From Guyanagaster necrorhizus (taxonomy: Eukaryota; Basidiomycota; Agaricomycetes; Agaricales; Physalacriaceae): a DNA stretch of 64,000 nt. Where the stretch lies: the NCBI RefSeq assembly GCF_019112545.1, contig NW_025064949.1, forward strand, positions 54,211-118,210, read 5' to 3'. Under the pieces are notes generated by a model. It had not been told where the DNA came from, searched no databases, and saw nothing but the letters and a program-made list of their open reading frames with translations. The translations under genes were made by a program, and so were the position numbers. This document shows, in pieces, positions 1 to 12,000 of this stretch (position 1 is the stretch's first letter; the number at the start of each line of letters is the position of its first letter).

Positions 1-2690
1 GCATTTCGATGGATATGAAGCAGACAGTACAGGTCATCGAGAAATTTTGAAATGAACTGGGGTCCTTGGTCTGAAATAACGACTTGGGGCATCCCATGTT
101 TAGCATAGACCTTGTCATGCAGGATTTTAGCCCATCCTTCAGAGGTAAGTTTGGTGGAGCATGCGACTGGAATGATCATTTTTGAGAAGCAATCAACTAT
201 GACAAGTATTATATCATAGCCGTTACAGTCAGGGAGACTGGTGATCATGTCAACTGTAATGTGGGTCCATGGAATAGTTGGTACCTCATTTGGGTGAAGT
301 GGTGCAGCCCAGGGTTGGGTGGATGCCTTCCCCCTTTGGCACACTTTGCAGGCCTTGACATAATTGATGACGTCTACTCCTAATTTTGGCCACCAATATT
401 CTCATAGGATTAATTCTTTGGTTTTGGCTATGCCTAGATGCCCAGTGGTGATGTGGTCGTGGCATGTTGCGATGATCTCCCCTCTCAGGGATGGGTCTCA
501 GGGAATATAGATCTGTCTATCATATAGAATCAGGCCATCTTTTTTTGTCATCCCTCATTTGTGATTGAGTGATGGAGCTACCTGTTGATCCCATTTCCAG
601 CTATCTCTTGTGGCACTTTTGATTCGTTCATGGATCTCTTCCTCTGTCAGCATGATCATGGCTCTGAAATGTTCAGGTCATAATAGGGTCACCCCTTGAT
701 TGTCTGCTCCCCCTTGGTCATGATCCGTGCGTCGACTAAGCAAGTCAGCCTTCTTGTTGGCGGTCCCTGCTTTATGGTGTAGGGTATATTGGTATTGACT
801 GAGCTCGGTAACCCACCAAGCTTGTCATTGGTTCAGTTTCTGGGGTTGGCAGAAATACTGGAGATTCTGATGATCCATCCAGATCTCAAAAATTTCGACC
901 ACTCCAATTAAATAATGCCTCCATTCTTTGAGGGCGAGCATTATAGCGAGCAATTCCTTGTCGTAGATTTCATAATTCCTTTTGGTGATGGTGAGCGCCT
1001 TTGAAAGGAATGTGACAGGTCACCATCTTCCCTCTTGCTTCTGGGACAGTACTGCTCCAATTGCCCCTTCGCTAGAGTCTGCTTCGATGCAAAATTTTCC
1101 CTTCTGTGATGGGATAGCCAAGATGACATCAGCCGCCAGCCTCCTTTTTAGGTCCACAAAGGTGGCCTGTTGAGAATGTCCCCAGTTCCAGGGAGCATTT
1201 CCAGTGAGTTGGGTCATGGGTCACATGATCTTGCTATAGTCCTGGATGAATTGTCGATAAAAGTTAGTGAACCCGAGGAAGGATTGCAACTCTTTCTTCT
1301 TTCTTGGTTCAGGCCACTCTGTCACTCCTGTGACTTTGACAGGGTCCATCCTGATGCTTCCCTCGCTAATGATCACCTCTAGGTACTTGGTCTCAAGTAC
1401 TTCAAACTCGCATTTTTCAGCCTTGAGGAAGAGTTTGTGTTTCCTCATCAATGCGAGTACTTGTCGGACTAGTCTCCTATGTTCCTCCTTAGTTTTCGAC
1501 ATGATGAGGATATCGTCCAAGTAAATCATCACTTTCCCTGTGGCAATAAGATCTTTGAATATATCGTTCATCATCCATTGGAAGGTAGCAGGGGAGTTGG
1601 TGAGGCTGAAGAACATCACTGTTGGTTTGAAAAGTCCTCTGTTGGTCCGAAAGGCTGCCTTCCACTCATCCCCCTCCTTGATTTGGACATTCTTATACCC
1701 CCATCAGACATCCAATTTGGTATAGTATTTGGCGCCCCATAGTTTGTTCATTAATTCTGAAATTAACGGAAGGGGATATTGATTTTTTATAGTCATTTCG
1801 TTCAGTTTCTGGTAATCTTGAACTGGACGAAGCTTTCCTTCCTTCTTTTTGACAAAAAAGAAGGGTGATGCCATGAGAGATTTTGACAGGTGGATCCTCC
1901 TGCTGGAGAGGTTCTTGTCCAGGAACCTGTCGAGCTCTTCCTGTTCCTGATTCCTGAGGGGGTAGGTTTTGCAGTTGAGATTGGTGTTTGCATTCAGAAT
2001 GAGTTCGATTGCATGATCCCATGGTTTAGGAGAGGGGAGTTCATCAAAGCTCTCCTTTTTGAAGAGGTCTCGATAATCTCGGGCCTATTCTGGTACTATC
2101 TCCTTGAATGTCTTTTCTTCCTTCCCTTGGTTTGCTTTTGCGGCCAAATCATTGGCATGGTGGATGGCCCAAATGCGTATTTCCTCCTGCAGATTCACCA
2201 TGAGGATTGTCTCGCCATCTTCTATCTCCTCATCCCACCTGTCCTCTGGATCCTTGTCTGGTAGTTCAAAGGGGATCTTCTGACATTGGCATCTTGTGAA
2301 GGTAATCCGTCTGGTCTCCCAATTGACTAGGGGGTTATGGCATATTAACCAGTCATGGCCCAGGAAGACTTCTTTGGTGCCTAAGTCGGTAACTGCTAGG
2401 TCAATCTGTTCCGAGTGATCTCCAATAGTGAGTCAGAACTCGACGAACTCAGTGATCGACCTGGCCTGATTCTTGGTTCCATCAGCATTGTATACTGGGA
2501 TAGAGGCTGCAGTTGCCCACATCAGGAGTTTATGCTTGTTGACGAAGGTCCGATTGATTGAACTCCCAGTACACCTGCTGTCAATCAGGGCCATTACTGA
2601 ATGTTGGGCCCATGAGGTCAGGGTTTCGATCTGGGCCTTGACAGTTAAGTCCTGTCTGGGGGTTTTGGATCAATGGATGAACCTTCAAGG
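1..2690 (-). pseudogene. pol: Ty3/gypsy pol: protease, reverse transcriptase, RNase H, integrase (partial)
   Basis: Read on the minus strand. Near 2590-2550 there is a retropepsin-like site, but the usual DSG reads DSR (IDSRCTGSS), so the active site looks mutated. The RT core carries the catalytic YLDD box (IYLDDILIMSKTK) near 1535-1500, followed by the typical LGF-NFYRQFI segment. RNase H starts with CIEADSSEGAIGAVLSQK near 1085. Integrase has the HHCC zinc module (HDHITTGHLG, then CKVCQ) near 460-330, a first catalytic Asp (HITVDMI) and a second (VISDQGPQF). The catalytic Glu is outside the window. In-frame TGA codons at 1221-1223, 1020-1022, 825-827 and 402-404 sit where Arg is expected, consistent with CGA to TGA decay. 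Confidence 0.9.
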
Positions 2691-3190
2691 TGCATGTAAC
2701 TCATCGAGCCATTCCAGGGCTCGGGACCTCTCTGCCTTTTGTATTCCTTTAACTGCTTTGTCGGTTGCTTCGGTGGCCTGAGTCGGGTGAACCCAGCCTG
2801 TTAAGGTGGCTTTGGCAGCTTCATCGCTTGCTGCTTCATTGAGTGCCCTCCAAGTCCACTCAGTCTCAAAAGGCTTGAGCCAGGTGGTGGGACTCTCTGT
2901 CCCTCTTCGACCCATAGGTGGTTGAGCATTAGATTTCTTTTGTGATTCATTGGTGTGCATAGTAATCGGGCAGGGTATATTCAAATGCATAGGTAGCGGA
3001 GACATTTTCATAACTACAGGAATATCACAAGTCTGACTAGTGGTCACAGGGGGCACACCTATTTCTTCCTTGGCCAATTCAGTGGAATCACTCACTGGTT
3101 GGCCAGCTCTTTTACCTCCTCCACTTTGGTCTCAGTGCTGAGTTCCTCTTCTTCCTTTTGTAATTCAGCAATCTGTGCATGTATATCTTC

Positions 3191-4715
3191 TCACATACAC
3201 TTCTTTTTCAGGCAGTCCTTGGCCATATGCCTCTTTTGGCCACAATTGAAACATTTCCCTTCCTTCTTCATCTGGTCGATGTCCATTGGCTTCTCAGATC
3301 CTGTGTATGTGGTTCCTGTCCTGGTCTTCTGACTTCCATACATCAAGGGCTGAGAAGTTCCCAATGATTTCCTGGCAGTTTGCCCTGGCTTGTTCAGGGT
3401 TGGCAGGGTCGGCTTCCTATAGTCTTGTAGTGTTGACGATTCTGCTTTCTGCCTTTGTTGCTCCCTGTACATCTCAATGATCCACTCTTTCCACTCATTG
3501 TAACTGACTGGCATCAGTAGTTTGATGCCCATTGCAGATATCATCGTGAGGTACAAGGAGGAGACCCCTTGTTTGAGTGTCTCTACCATTCTTCCATCAT
3601 TTGCAACGTCTTCCTGGATCCCGGCCAACTTGGCAAGCCTTTCCAACTCATCAAAGTAGTCTGTTGCTGCTTTATCCCCCATTTTATACTCCTTGATCTT
3701 CTGTTTGTGCACTTCCTGCACCGCCAGATCAATGAATTTGTCATTGAGCATCCATTTGAAGACCAGCCATGAGGGGTATCAATAGTGACCCCTCGTGGTG
3801 GACCGGAAGTTCAGGGAGATGAGAATCCACCATGTCTTGGCTTTGTCCTCAAGATAAGAGATGGCGAAGGCAACCCTGTTCATGTTGGTTCCTAAGTATC
3901 CGATATAGACTTCAAAGTATTGTTCACAGTCGACTAGGAACCGGTCAATGTCATTGGAAATGCCCTTGAATGGGCAGGGTTTCCAGAGGAGGCTGGGTCG
4001 GCACTGAAGAACATTGGCATTGATTGGTAGGGTGTTCATCGGATTAGGCCACCCATCAAACGGTGGCTGCTCCCATTCCATTGGTGGTCCTGGGAACGAA
4101 TGCAGTGAGTGGTCATCGGCAACCGGACTCCCCTTAGGCTCTTCGACCCTCACGATTAGTCCATCTCATATGGTGAACCTGAGTCAGATGGCCTTGGGGT
4201 CGTCTTGTGCTGGTTCCTTCCCTTTTCCACTTGGGCCGGCTTGGTCTGGAGGCGGTTGCCCCCCAAGAAGTTGGCTTCCTTTGCCGGTCCAAGGGTTTGG
4301 GGGCAATGTCAGCTGGACTCAGGATTTATTTAGCCAGGCTGCTGTTGTTTGCATGGAGTAGTTGGATGCTGTCAAAGTACTTCGGGCTGAAGGGGCCTGA
4401 TAGATGGCTCATCTCGGAGCAACAGGGGGGGGTTCATGGCATTGGTCATATGACAGGGGCTGGTCTGGGTGCCGAAGGCCAGCTGATCAGGTATTCAGGA
4501 TGGTGGCTATTGTACAGCTGAGCAGCATAGTCCATTGCTGCTTGTTTCAGGATCTCTGTCCATTCATTAGTTTCTGCATGTAAATATGATTGTCTCATAT
4601 ATGATGCTACCCAGGTAGCATCGTGCCATAAGAAATTAATACCTCGCAGGTAGTACTCCTGGTACTCCTGCTCCCGTTCTTCATGAGCCAACCTCTTTAC
4701 TTCCTCTTCATCCAT
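3191..4715 (-). pseudogene. gag: Ty3/gypsy gag: capsid region and CCHC nucleocapsid
   Basis: The minus-strand frames between 4715 and 3191 read as a retrotransposon capsid region: a Phe-rich stretch with VDCEQYFEVYI, then LEDKAKTWW, which is the usual fungal Ty3 gag signature around 3840-3930. A segment of acidic and basic residues follows, ending in a zinc knuckle CFNCGQKRHMAKDC (C-X2-C-X4-H-X4-C) near 3265-3224. The reading frame changes at least once near 3780, and the upstream block 4446-4715 (EREQEYQEYYLRG...) lies in another frame. This gag is therefore broken. In an intact element it would form the particle and package RNA. Confidence 0.8.
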
Positions 4716-4844
4716 TTCTTCTGCTGGGTCATATGGGGGTCCTCTTGGAGGTTCACTGCTCTCTGTTTCATTGTCCCCGTCCTTGTTGTCCTCCTCTAGG
4801 AGGGAACCAACAGGCTGGTTGTAAAAACTCTCAGCCCCTTCTTG

Positions 4845-5954
4845 TCATATCATCATTACACTCCCCTGACTGGGAGCTCGGTCCAGCAGCTGGGAGGCTT
4901 GGTGGATGTTCATGGGTGGGGGTTGGCTGACTCCTGATATTGGAATCGTATCAATTCCCACCTGTTGCTCTCGCCACCACCACTCGCTTGTGATAGAGGT
5001 GGACATTTCGCTGGTAGTCATGGTTGTCGACAAGTTGTCTGACCACCCTGCTTCTAAGGAACCCTCAGAGGGCATGGGTGGGGATATAGGCATTGCCAGA
5101 GACTCGAAGCCCATAGTGTCTGAGGATGGACTCATCACTGTCAAACCTGGTGTTGGCACTGGGAGTTCTTTGGGAAGGGGGATATTGGAGGGTCGGGGGC
5201 CAAATGGGGGATCCTGCTGCACTTCCTTCTGCCACTCAAGTCTCTTCTCGGTATCTTCGCTCGCTCCAGATACTTGATGTGGAGTCAGGTTCTCAGAAGA
5301 CAGGGGTGGAGAGGGAGGGGTCAGCTTATACCGGGGCAAGGATGCTGATGCCCTTGGGTCATAATCCATACCAATTGGAGACGTTGGCACAGGCCAGACA
5401 TCCTCTCTCAACTTCCCACTGCTGACTTCTGTTCCACTCATCGTACTCAGCAGCTTTCCTCCTCTGCTGGTTCTCTGCCACCTGTGGGTTATGCTAGCCA
5501 CATACTGGCTGTGGGTCTGTTCACTGCTGATGCTCTTCCTGCTGGATGGCATTGTCATAGTTGAAAGGGATGGTGAGGTCCCAGCCAGGGAAGTACCAGT
5601 GGACGGTCTCTTCCTATACTTGTTGTCATTCTTCACTGGTTCAGTCACCCCCCATCCAGTTGCCCTGGCTGAGAGATGAGGTGCTGTGAGGCTCGCTAAC
5701 AGGTGTGACAGGTTGGGATCTTCGAGCCATCTGAGGGGCATTGAGAGAGTCCCTGGCATGGTTGGCAATCCCATGGGTACAGGAGACAGAAGAAGGGTTG
5801 GGGGAGGGGGACTACTCAAAGAAGTCCTCTGAGAGGTCCTGGTCCTCACCATGGAGGACCATGTTAGGTATGAAGATGTCTTGTCATCCTGAAATGCTAG
5901 TGTGCTGACTTCTGGGTCGAGAGGGTTGCTGTCCTCTTGCTTCTTCCTGACCAT
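4845..5954 (-). pseudogene. Pro/Ser-rich N-terminal gag-like region of the gypsy element
   Basis: An open frame of about 369 codons on the minus strand, rich in Ser, Thr and Pro, lies between the LTR and the capsid region. A neighbouring frame around 5400-5480 reads more like a real protein (AENQQRRKAAEYDEWNRSQQ). The continuous frame may therefore be partly a shadow, and the original gag N-terminus probably passed through several frames that are now out of register. A short segment at 6249-6052 includes a hydrophobic stretch (SIIGTLIGLLVIIQL). No function beyond gag leader can be assigned. Confidence 0.4.
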
Positions 5955-6277
5955 CCCTCAGATACGGGCTGCTAGGCCTGGCTTCTGGGGGCTGGTAGGT
6001 TGTTCTTCAGGATTCAGGGATGTCATGGAGGGGAAGGTCAGAGGTTACATTTCATAGGATAGTTTGAATGCATTGAAATTCTTGATAATGACGGAGAGCC
6101 CAAGCAGTGATTGAGTGGTGTCCCTGGCACAGCTGGATGATCACCAACAATCCTATCAATGTTCCGATGATGGAAGCAAAGAGTTCAAAGAACTCGTGGT
6201 CAAAGTTTGGGTCGGTAGAGGTTGCAGAGGGCATTTGGTTTCTCAGCACAATTGGGCTTGAGAAAGGGAAGCTAGAA

Positions 6278-6290
6278 GCTTCGAGCTAAT
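6278..6290 (-). other. Primer binding site, self-priming type
   Basis: Directly inside the LTR the minus strand reads TTAGCTCGAAGC (6289-6278), with one extra A next to the LTR. This is not the TGG... start of a tRNA-primed site. It is complementary over 12 positions (11 Watson-Crick, one G-U) to GCTTTGAGCTAA at 6452-6441 inside the LTR, about 30 bases downstream of the TATA-like box. This layout is known for Tf1-type elements, where the RNA 5' end folds back and primes. Confidence 0.6.
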
Positions 6291-6600
6291 TGTTAGGCTC
6301 AAGCAACATGTGACAGACTGACATATGATAAACTAACATGGCTTTGTGTTCGAGCCTTCCATCAGAGTCCATGCAGCGACAGTCTAAGGTGTTTCAAGGC
6401 ATAGAGAATAGCTCAAGAGTAGAATGAGAGTGTATAAACTTTAGCTCAAAGCTGGGTTGTAAACCAGCGAGACGAGCTTCTTAAATACTGTACATAGTGT
6501 TCTAATAATATGACTATCTAATTGTGTGTTGTCGAGGTGGTTGTGCTCTTTGTCTTAGAACATCATGACTGTTCATAAAAGCGATTGTGTGTTGTCAGAG
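6291..6600 (-). repeat. 5' LTR of the gypsy element (outer boundary approximate)
   Basis: The inner edge is clear. On the plus strand the LTR begins TGTTAGGCTC at 6291, i.e. the minus strand ends ...TAACA. The outer edge is either 6562 (giving TGTT...AACA ends) or near 6597 (CA). It cannot be fixed because the partner LTR is outside the window. The LTR contains a TATA-like TATTTAA on the minus strand at 6487-6481 and the primer-complementary segment at 6452-6441. Confidence 0.65.
6481..6487 (-). promoter_or_regulatory. TATA-like box in the gypsy LTR
   Basis: The minus strand reads TATTTAA. The self-priming segment begins about 30 bases downstream, the distance expected between a TATA box and the RNA start. 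Confidence 0.5.
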
Positions 6601-7914
6601 TGAGCATCCTTTGTGATGACTAAGCTCTTCCCACCTTCTTGATGGTTTGTCCTTTCTGGGTTCTGACTAAGCATAAAAGAAGGAAAAAAAAGGAACTAGG
6701 GAAAGAAATCATAACAGATGTCTATCACACTGAATATCCTATGAATGTTGTCATGTATTGCAGGGAACACCTCACATGTCAACAATGCTATTTTCAATGC
6801 TGCATCCAAGCTTGCATGGTCAGCTTTTCTCCATTGTGGAGAATTCACTCTGTTGGGCAATGAAGTTTTCAATACTGCAGTGTACATTACCAGGGATGCC
6901 ATTCAGTTTCTGCCTGACTTTGATTGCCCATTTCACATTTGTCTTACACTCCCTGCATTGAAGACCAACCCCTTTATTCTATCATCTTAACACTGCTTAA
7001 GAGAATCAGGACATGGATGTTTTGTGGGTCCAACTTTGCACACTTATGCTCTGCTCAACATGTTTCTTCTATTATTCTCTTCCAGTGCCTGGACATCACT
7101 GTGTGAGATGAATATCTATTATTTCTCCAACTTATATTCTAATAAACACCTTTTCTCCTAAACAGTCTCAAAAATATTGTTGAAAGGAGTGTAAGAATCA
7201 ATTACTTCCTTTATCATTCTGAACAGCATCAATCTGTGAAAGGATTTTTCACTTTTTACAGGTGAGAATAATCACATCCAGCACTCCCTTGAAACGATTC
7301 TTATTCAACTTTGACTTAGCCATAATTCTCCATGTTGTTCCAGTCCTAATTTACACAGAGAGAGTGGGATTAACACTAATATTTCCTGAAAAAAAGAGTC
7401 CATGCATATTTCCATGTGTGGCAACAATAAAACAGACAAAATTCAGTGAAGCATTTATTTTCTCTAGTATGTAGTGAATATTTGCTTATGTCATGTTGTT
7501 CCACAATTATGTCTTGCATTCAAAGTATGCACACAAGCCCTCTGCTTGGTGTGACTTGTCAAACTGGTCTCCTTGGATTAATTACTTGATGGGTTATTTT
7601 TTACTGATATGAATAGCATCTGGCATCATGCTCCTCTTTGTTTATCTCTTTATATCCCTTTCATCCTGGTGTGCTGGATTCAAGTCCACAAAAATTTCAG
7701 GCAATTATTTTCTGATACATTGCAAACAAACATCTATCAAAACTCTCACTGTGCAGTGCCAATACCATTGGCATAGTGCAAGGGGATGTTTGCACTGCTT
7801 ATACTCATGTATCATTATCGCCATTGACCAGACTTAAATGCCAGGAAGATGGATGACATCAAACTCTCCATGCAAGGATGCTTTATTTTCTTAGTTCAAT
7901 TGTCTCTTGTTTCC
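6601..7914. other. CpG-poor stretch without a resolvable gene
   Basis: I see only short frames and no recognisable domain. Possible splice sites occur, and the NLR-like coding segment begins right after it, so this stretch may hold decayed upstream exons of that gene. It has few CG dinucleotides. Confidence 0.4.
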
Positions 7915-8080
7915 GCCACCAGATAGTTGTCAATTCTCCAGTGCCTCAGAAGGATATGAAGGAATCACCATCTGATCTTTCTGTACAAGCTGCTGGTACA
8001 CTGACTTCAAGTTCTCCCAACATCGCTCAGAGGACCATTTCTCAAGTGTACAAACAGACCATCATGCAAGAGCCAAAGAA

Positions 8081-8085
8081 GAATG
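8081..8085. repeat. Target site duplication GAATG, left copy
   Basis: GAATG directly precedes the first base of the 5' LTR and is repeated directly after the 3' LTR at 13031-13035. Five bases is the normal size for copia integrase. Confidence 0.92.
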
Positions 8086-8288
8086 TGTTGTGGGATGACA
8101 CAAGTATCTAATGTCAACCTTATATAAGCATAGACAGTTTTATCCTGAGTCAATGGTCAATTGCCTTTAAGCAATTGACTGTCATACTCAGATAAGTAGT
8201 AGTCATACATACCTCAGCCTTTAAGCAATTGACCATCATACTCAGTCTGGCCTATTATCCACTGTGTGAAAGTAATCTGCCTGCAACA
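8086..8288 (+). repeat. 5' LTR of the copia element
   Basis: Begins TGTTGTGGGA and ends CTGCAACA. It carries a TATA-like TTATATAAG at about 8119-8128 and two copies of an internal motif with a CTTTAAGCAATTGAC core (near 8165-8180 and 8219-8234). The first copy forms a hairpin, GTCAATTGC...GCAATTGAC. Confidence 0.95.
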
Positions 8289-8302
8289 GGTTATGGGCCC
8301 TG
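8289..8302 (+). other. Primer binding site matching the anticodon arm of initiator tRNA-Met
   Basis: The sequence right after the 5' LTR is GGTTATGGGCCCTG. Its complement CAGGGCCCATAACC contains the CAU anticodon context of initiator tRNA-Met, not the tRNA 3' end. Drosophila copia and yeast Ty5 use such an internal, half-tRNA primer. Assignment is from known copia biology plus the visible match. Confidence 0.75.
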
Positions 8303-8405
8303 CACTTTAAGGCCTACTTTGTTTTTTTTTTCTTCACATCTTGCTTGTGCTCTGCTATCTCTCCATCAGTCATTTCACTACTGAAACGATATCACCACAT
8401 ACATC

Positions 8406-9092
8406 ATGCCATCCTTTGACACAATCAAAAAAGGCTTCAACAACCTAAATGCCTTCAATTATGGTGAGTGGGAAGAAAACATGTTGGCCCTACTCAAAAC
8501 TCGCCACAAGTATCTTATCACCATTGGCTGTGACCCTGAACCAGAGTTTGCAGACCCCAAGAAGCCAACATACCAGGAGAAGAAGGACTGGAAGGAGACT
8601 CAGGTATTGGCTGCTGGCACAATCTATCTCTGTCTTGATGAATCCCAGAAGGCTGATGTCAAGAGCTGCCTTGATGATCCAGAGAGGATGTGGAACACAT
8701 TAAAGGCACACCATCAGCAAAGAAAACCAGCAACTCAATTTGTAGCCTATGACAGCTTCTTCAATCTCAAGAAGGAGACAGAAGAATCACTTCCAGACCT
8801 TGCCAGTTGAGGCACTCAAATCATGAGTCATATCTGTGCTCTGCATCCTGCTCATTTTGGCCTCCAGCAGTTAGAAGAAGAGCTTCTCATTATGGCCCTG
8901 ATTCATGCACTCTCTCAGCCTGAATTTGGAAACTTCGTCACATTGCTATTCCTTCTCTCTGATAAACTCACTCTTGAAGGACTCTGCACTGCATTTCACA
9001 ATGAAGAAAACAATCAGAAGCTGCATGCTGGTGATCCAGCAGTCCAGCAGTCTCTGTCACTCTCAAAGCCACACCTTTCCATTCAGCCATGA
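8406..9092 (+). pseudogene. gag: Copia gag
   Basis: Starts at ATG 8406. The frame reads FNNLNAFNYGEWEENMLALL..., which matches the opening of copia-type gag (UBN2 family), with the later DESQKADVKSCL and W-NTL-AHH segments typical of it. A TGA at 8808-8810 interrupts it and the same frame then continues to 9092. The zinc knuckle that should follow is found in the +2 frame from 9089, so a single-base indel lies somewhere around 9040-9090. Confidence 0.82.
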
Positions 9093-12000
9093 ATCTGGCT
9101 ACTAATGCTGCTGCAAAATGTGGATGGTGTCTTCATGAGAATCATGCAGAAGAAGAATGTATAACAAAGAAGCTCTCACTTAAATGGGACCATGAACATG
9201 CTGCTGACTGTACTGCTGAGAAGCATCATCACAAGGAGGCTGGAAAGAAGGATTTGGAAGCCACTAACTCTGCTGAGACAAAGGAGGAGACTGCTAGCCA
9301 AGCAAGTACTGATCTATCATCACCTGCTGTGTCTCATTGGAATACTGATACAGGTGCTTCTCATCATATGACCTCTCACTGACAATGGTTCTGACTCTAT
9401 GCTCCACATGTCATTCTCATTTGTCTTGCAGACAATTCAGTCATCTATTCAGCAGGGATTGGGTGAGTAGTATTGGAGTCAGAGATTCAGGGGGAGAAAG
9501 GCTCAGCAGTGGAATTTCTTGACACATTACATGTACCAGCATTGAAAAGTAATCTCTTATCACTCTGTCATCTTACATGGGAAAAGGGATTTAAAATCTC
9601 AATCACTGGATCAGATGTCACTTTCAGCCAGAGTGAAAAGATTCAATTCATGGCAACTGTAAATGAGAGCAATATCAGCTATGTCAATGCTACCACACAT
9701 TCATTCTCAAAATTGACCACTATTATTGCAAACTCAAGCTCTACAAGTACCTGCCAGATGGACAACACACTTTGGCACAGATGTTGCTGTCATCAAAACA
9801 TGGACACTATATGGCACATGCATACAAAGCAGCTAGTAACTGGAATGAAGCAAGAGTCAGGTCCTCCAACTGATCCTATCTGCATACCATGCCTCACTGG
9901 CAAACAGCATCACCACAATGTTCCTTGTGGCCCCTCAGAGTGGAAGCAACACCTTCTTGAGCAAGTATACAGTGATATCAAAGGTCCAATGCCTGTCACA
10001 ACTCCAGAGGGCTATCATTACTGGATAACATTCATCTGCAGTGCATCTGACACTTGGGCTGTCATATCTTTGAAGTATAAAAGTGATGCCTTTAATGCCT
10101 TCAAGCAGTTCAAAGCATATGCAGAGAATATCCACCCAGGACTCAAAATCATTGAGTTTCAGGAAGACAAAGGCAGTGAATATATGGGAAAGGAGTTTGT
10201 CGACTTCTGTGCTGAGCATGAGATCAAAAGGCAACATACTGAATCCAATGAACCATACCAGAATGGCACAGCAGAATGAGCCAACCACATAATTGTGGAG
10301 GCCATCACTGCCATGCTAAATGAGTCACATCTCCCACTATAATTTTGGAACCTCACTCTCTGAGTATTCATTCATGTCCAAAATCGCATTTCCACAGATC
10401 CTCTTCCAAACACCACACTCTTCACAGAATGGGACCCAAATCACCAAAAACCAGATATATCCTATTTTCATGTGTTTGGATGCCTTGCATATGTGCTAGT
10501 ACAAAAAAAGGGATGTTGAGCATTAGAGTCACACACCCAAAAATGTATCTTTGTTGGGTATCCAGAAGGAGTAAAAGGCTGGCTATTCTGGAACCCCTCT
10601 ACACAGTGGTTCATCACCTCCAGCCATGCTGTATTTGATGAGCATGTATTTCCTGGAAATCACAGAAATATTATAAATCCTCTTGATGATGACACATCTC
10701 TCACAAACAGACATAACAGCACAGATACTGCTATACCTGATGCAACGATGCCTCATCAAGGGGGAGAGAACATACCTACTGATAAGCCATCTCCACCATC
10801 TGAGCAACTCTCATCATTGCCATCCTCACCAGCTCCATCCACTCTATCAAATATGCAAACACCTCCAGGATCACCTCTTACTCCACTATCAAGTCTTTCA
10901 ACATCCCCTACACCCTCTTCACCACCTTCATGTCCTCAGGCACACTTCAAGCCACAATATGACTTCAAAGGTCTTATAATTCCATCTCCAAACACTGGAC
11001 ATGGTTTTCACTGTAAACATTCTGACACTAATGCGATGAACTCACCAGACTCAGATGAACCCATTTCTGATCCTATTGATGAAACCACTGCTGAGCCAGA
11101 GCTTACTGAGACAGATGTTGTCACAGGAATGATCTTTGTATTGCATGATGATGACTATATCATATATACAGAAGCTCTTGAGCTTGCATTTCAGACAGCA
11201 GTAGAGATGGCAAACCAAGCATCTGCACCCAATGATGAACCAAAGACACTTGCAGAGGTGATGACTTGGCCAGGAGAGGAAAGTGAAAAATGGTATGAGG
11301 CAGCTCAGCAGGAATTAAATGTGCTGCAGGAGAGTGGCACCTTTCAGCTTGTGAAGCTCCCTCCAGGGTGAAAGGCTATAGGTGGAAAATGGGTCTTCAA
11401 AGTGAAGTGTAACCCTGATGGATCCATTGAACACTACAAGGCACACTATGTTGCAAAAGGGTACTCACAGCAGCCAGGTTTTGACTACACTGAAACCTTC
11501 TCTCCTACTCCAAAATGGGCAGCCATCCAAACAGTCCTCACTCTTGCTGCACTTGAGGACCTAGAGCTCTGGAGTGTGGACATCTCATCAGCATTTCTGA
11601 ATGGTGATCTAAAAGAGGAGGTATACCTTCAACAACCAGAGGGATTCAAGACAAAGGACAAGAGCTGGGTGCTTCATCTCTTCAAGTCCATCTATAGACT
11701 GAAGCAGGCTGGGCATGAATGGCACAAAAAGCTCCACAGCACTATGACCAAGATGGGCTTTGACAGAGTACACTGTGAACACAGTGTATGGGTGTACAAG
11801 AGAGATGATGCTCAGATTATTGTTCTGGTGTTTGTCGATGATGTAACAATTGCCACAAAGTCCATGGAGTCTGCATGACATGTTGTCAATGATCTCAAGA
11901 AGTACTTCAAACTTCATGATCTAGGTCCAACTTCATTCCTCCTCAGTGTTGAAATACACAGAGACCATCTAAACCAAACACTCACACTCTCTCAATCACA

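Larger units (their letters stand above)
1..6600 (-). mobile_element. Ty3/gypsy LTR retrotransposon, decayed, cut by the left window edge
   Basis: The element reads on the minus strand. From high to low coordinates come an LTR (about 6291-6600), a primer site, a gag region with a CCHC knuckle, then protease, reverse transcriptase, RNase H and integrase. Protease-RT-RNaseH-integrase order defines the Ty3/gypsy class. The integrase C-terminus and the second LTR lie beyond position 1. The coding region is broken by several in-frame stops and frame changes, so this copy is probably not autonomous. The self-complementary primer site (separate entry) suggests the Tf1/sushi group. Confidence 0.93.
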
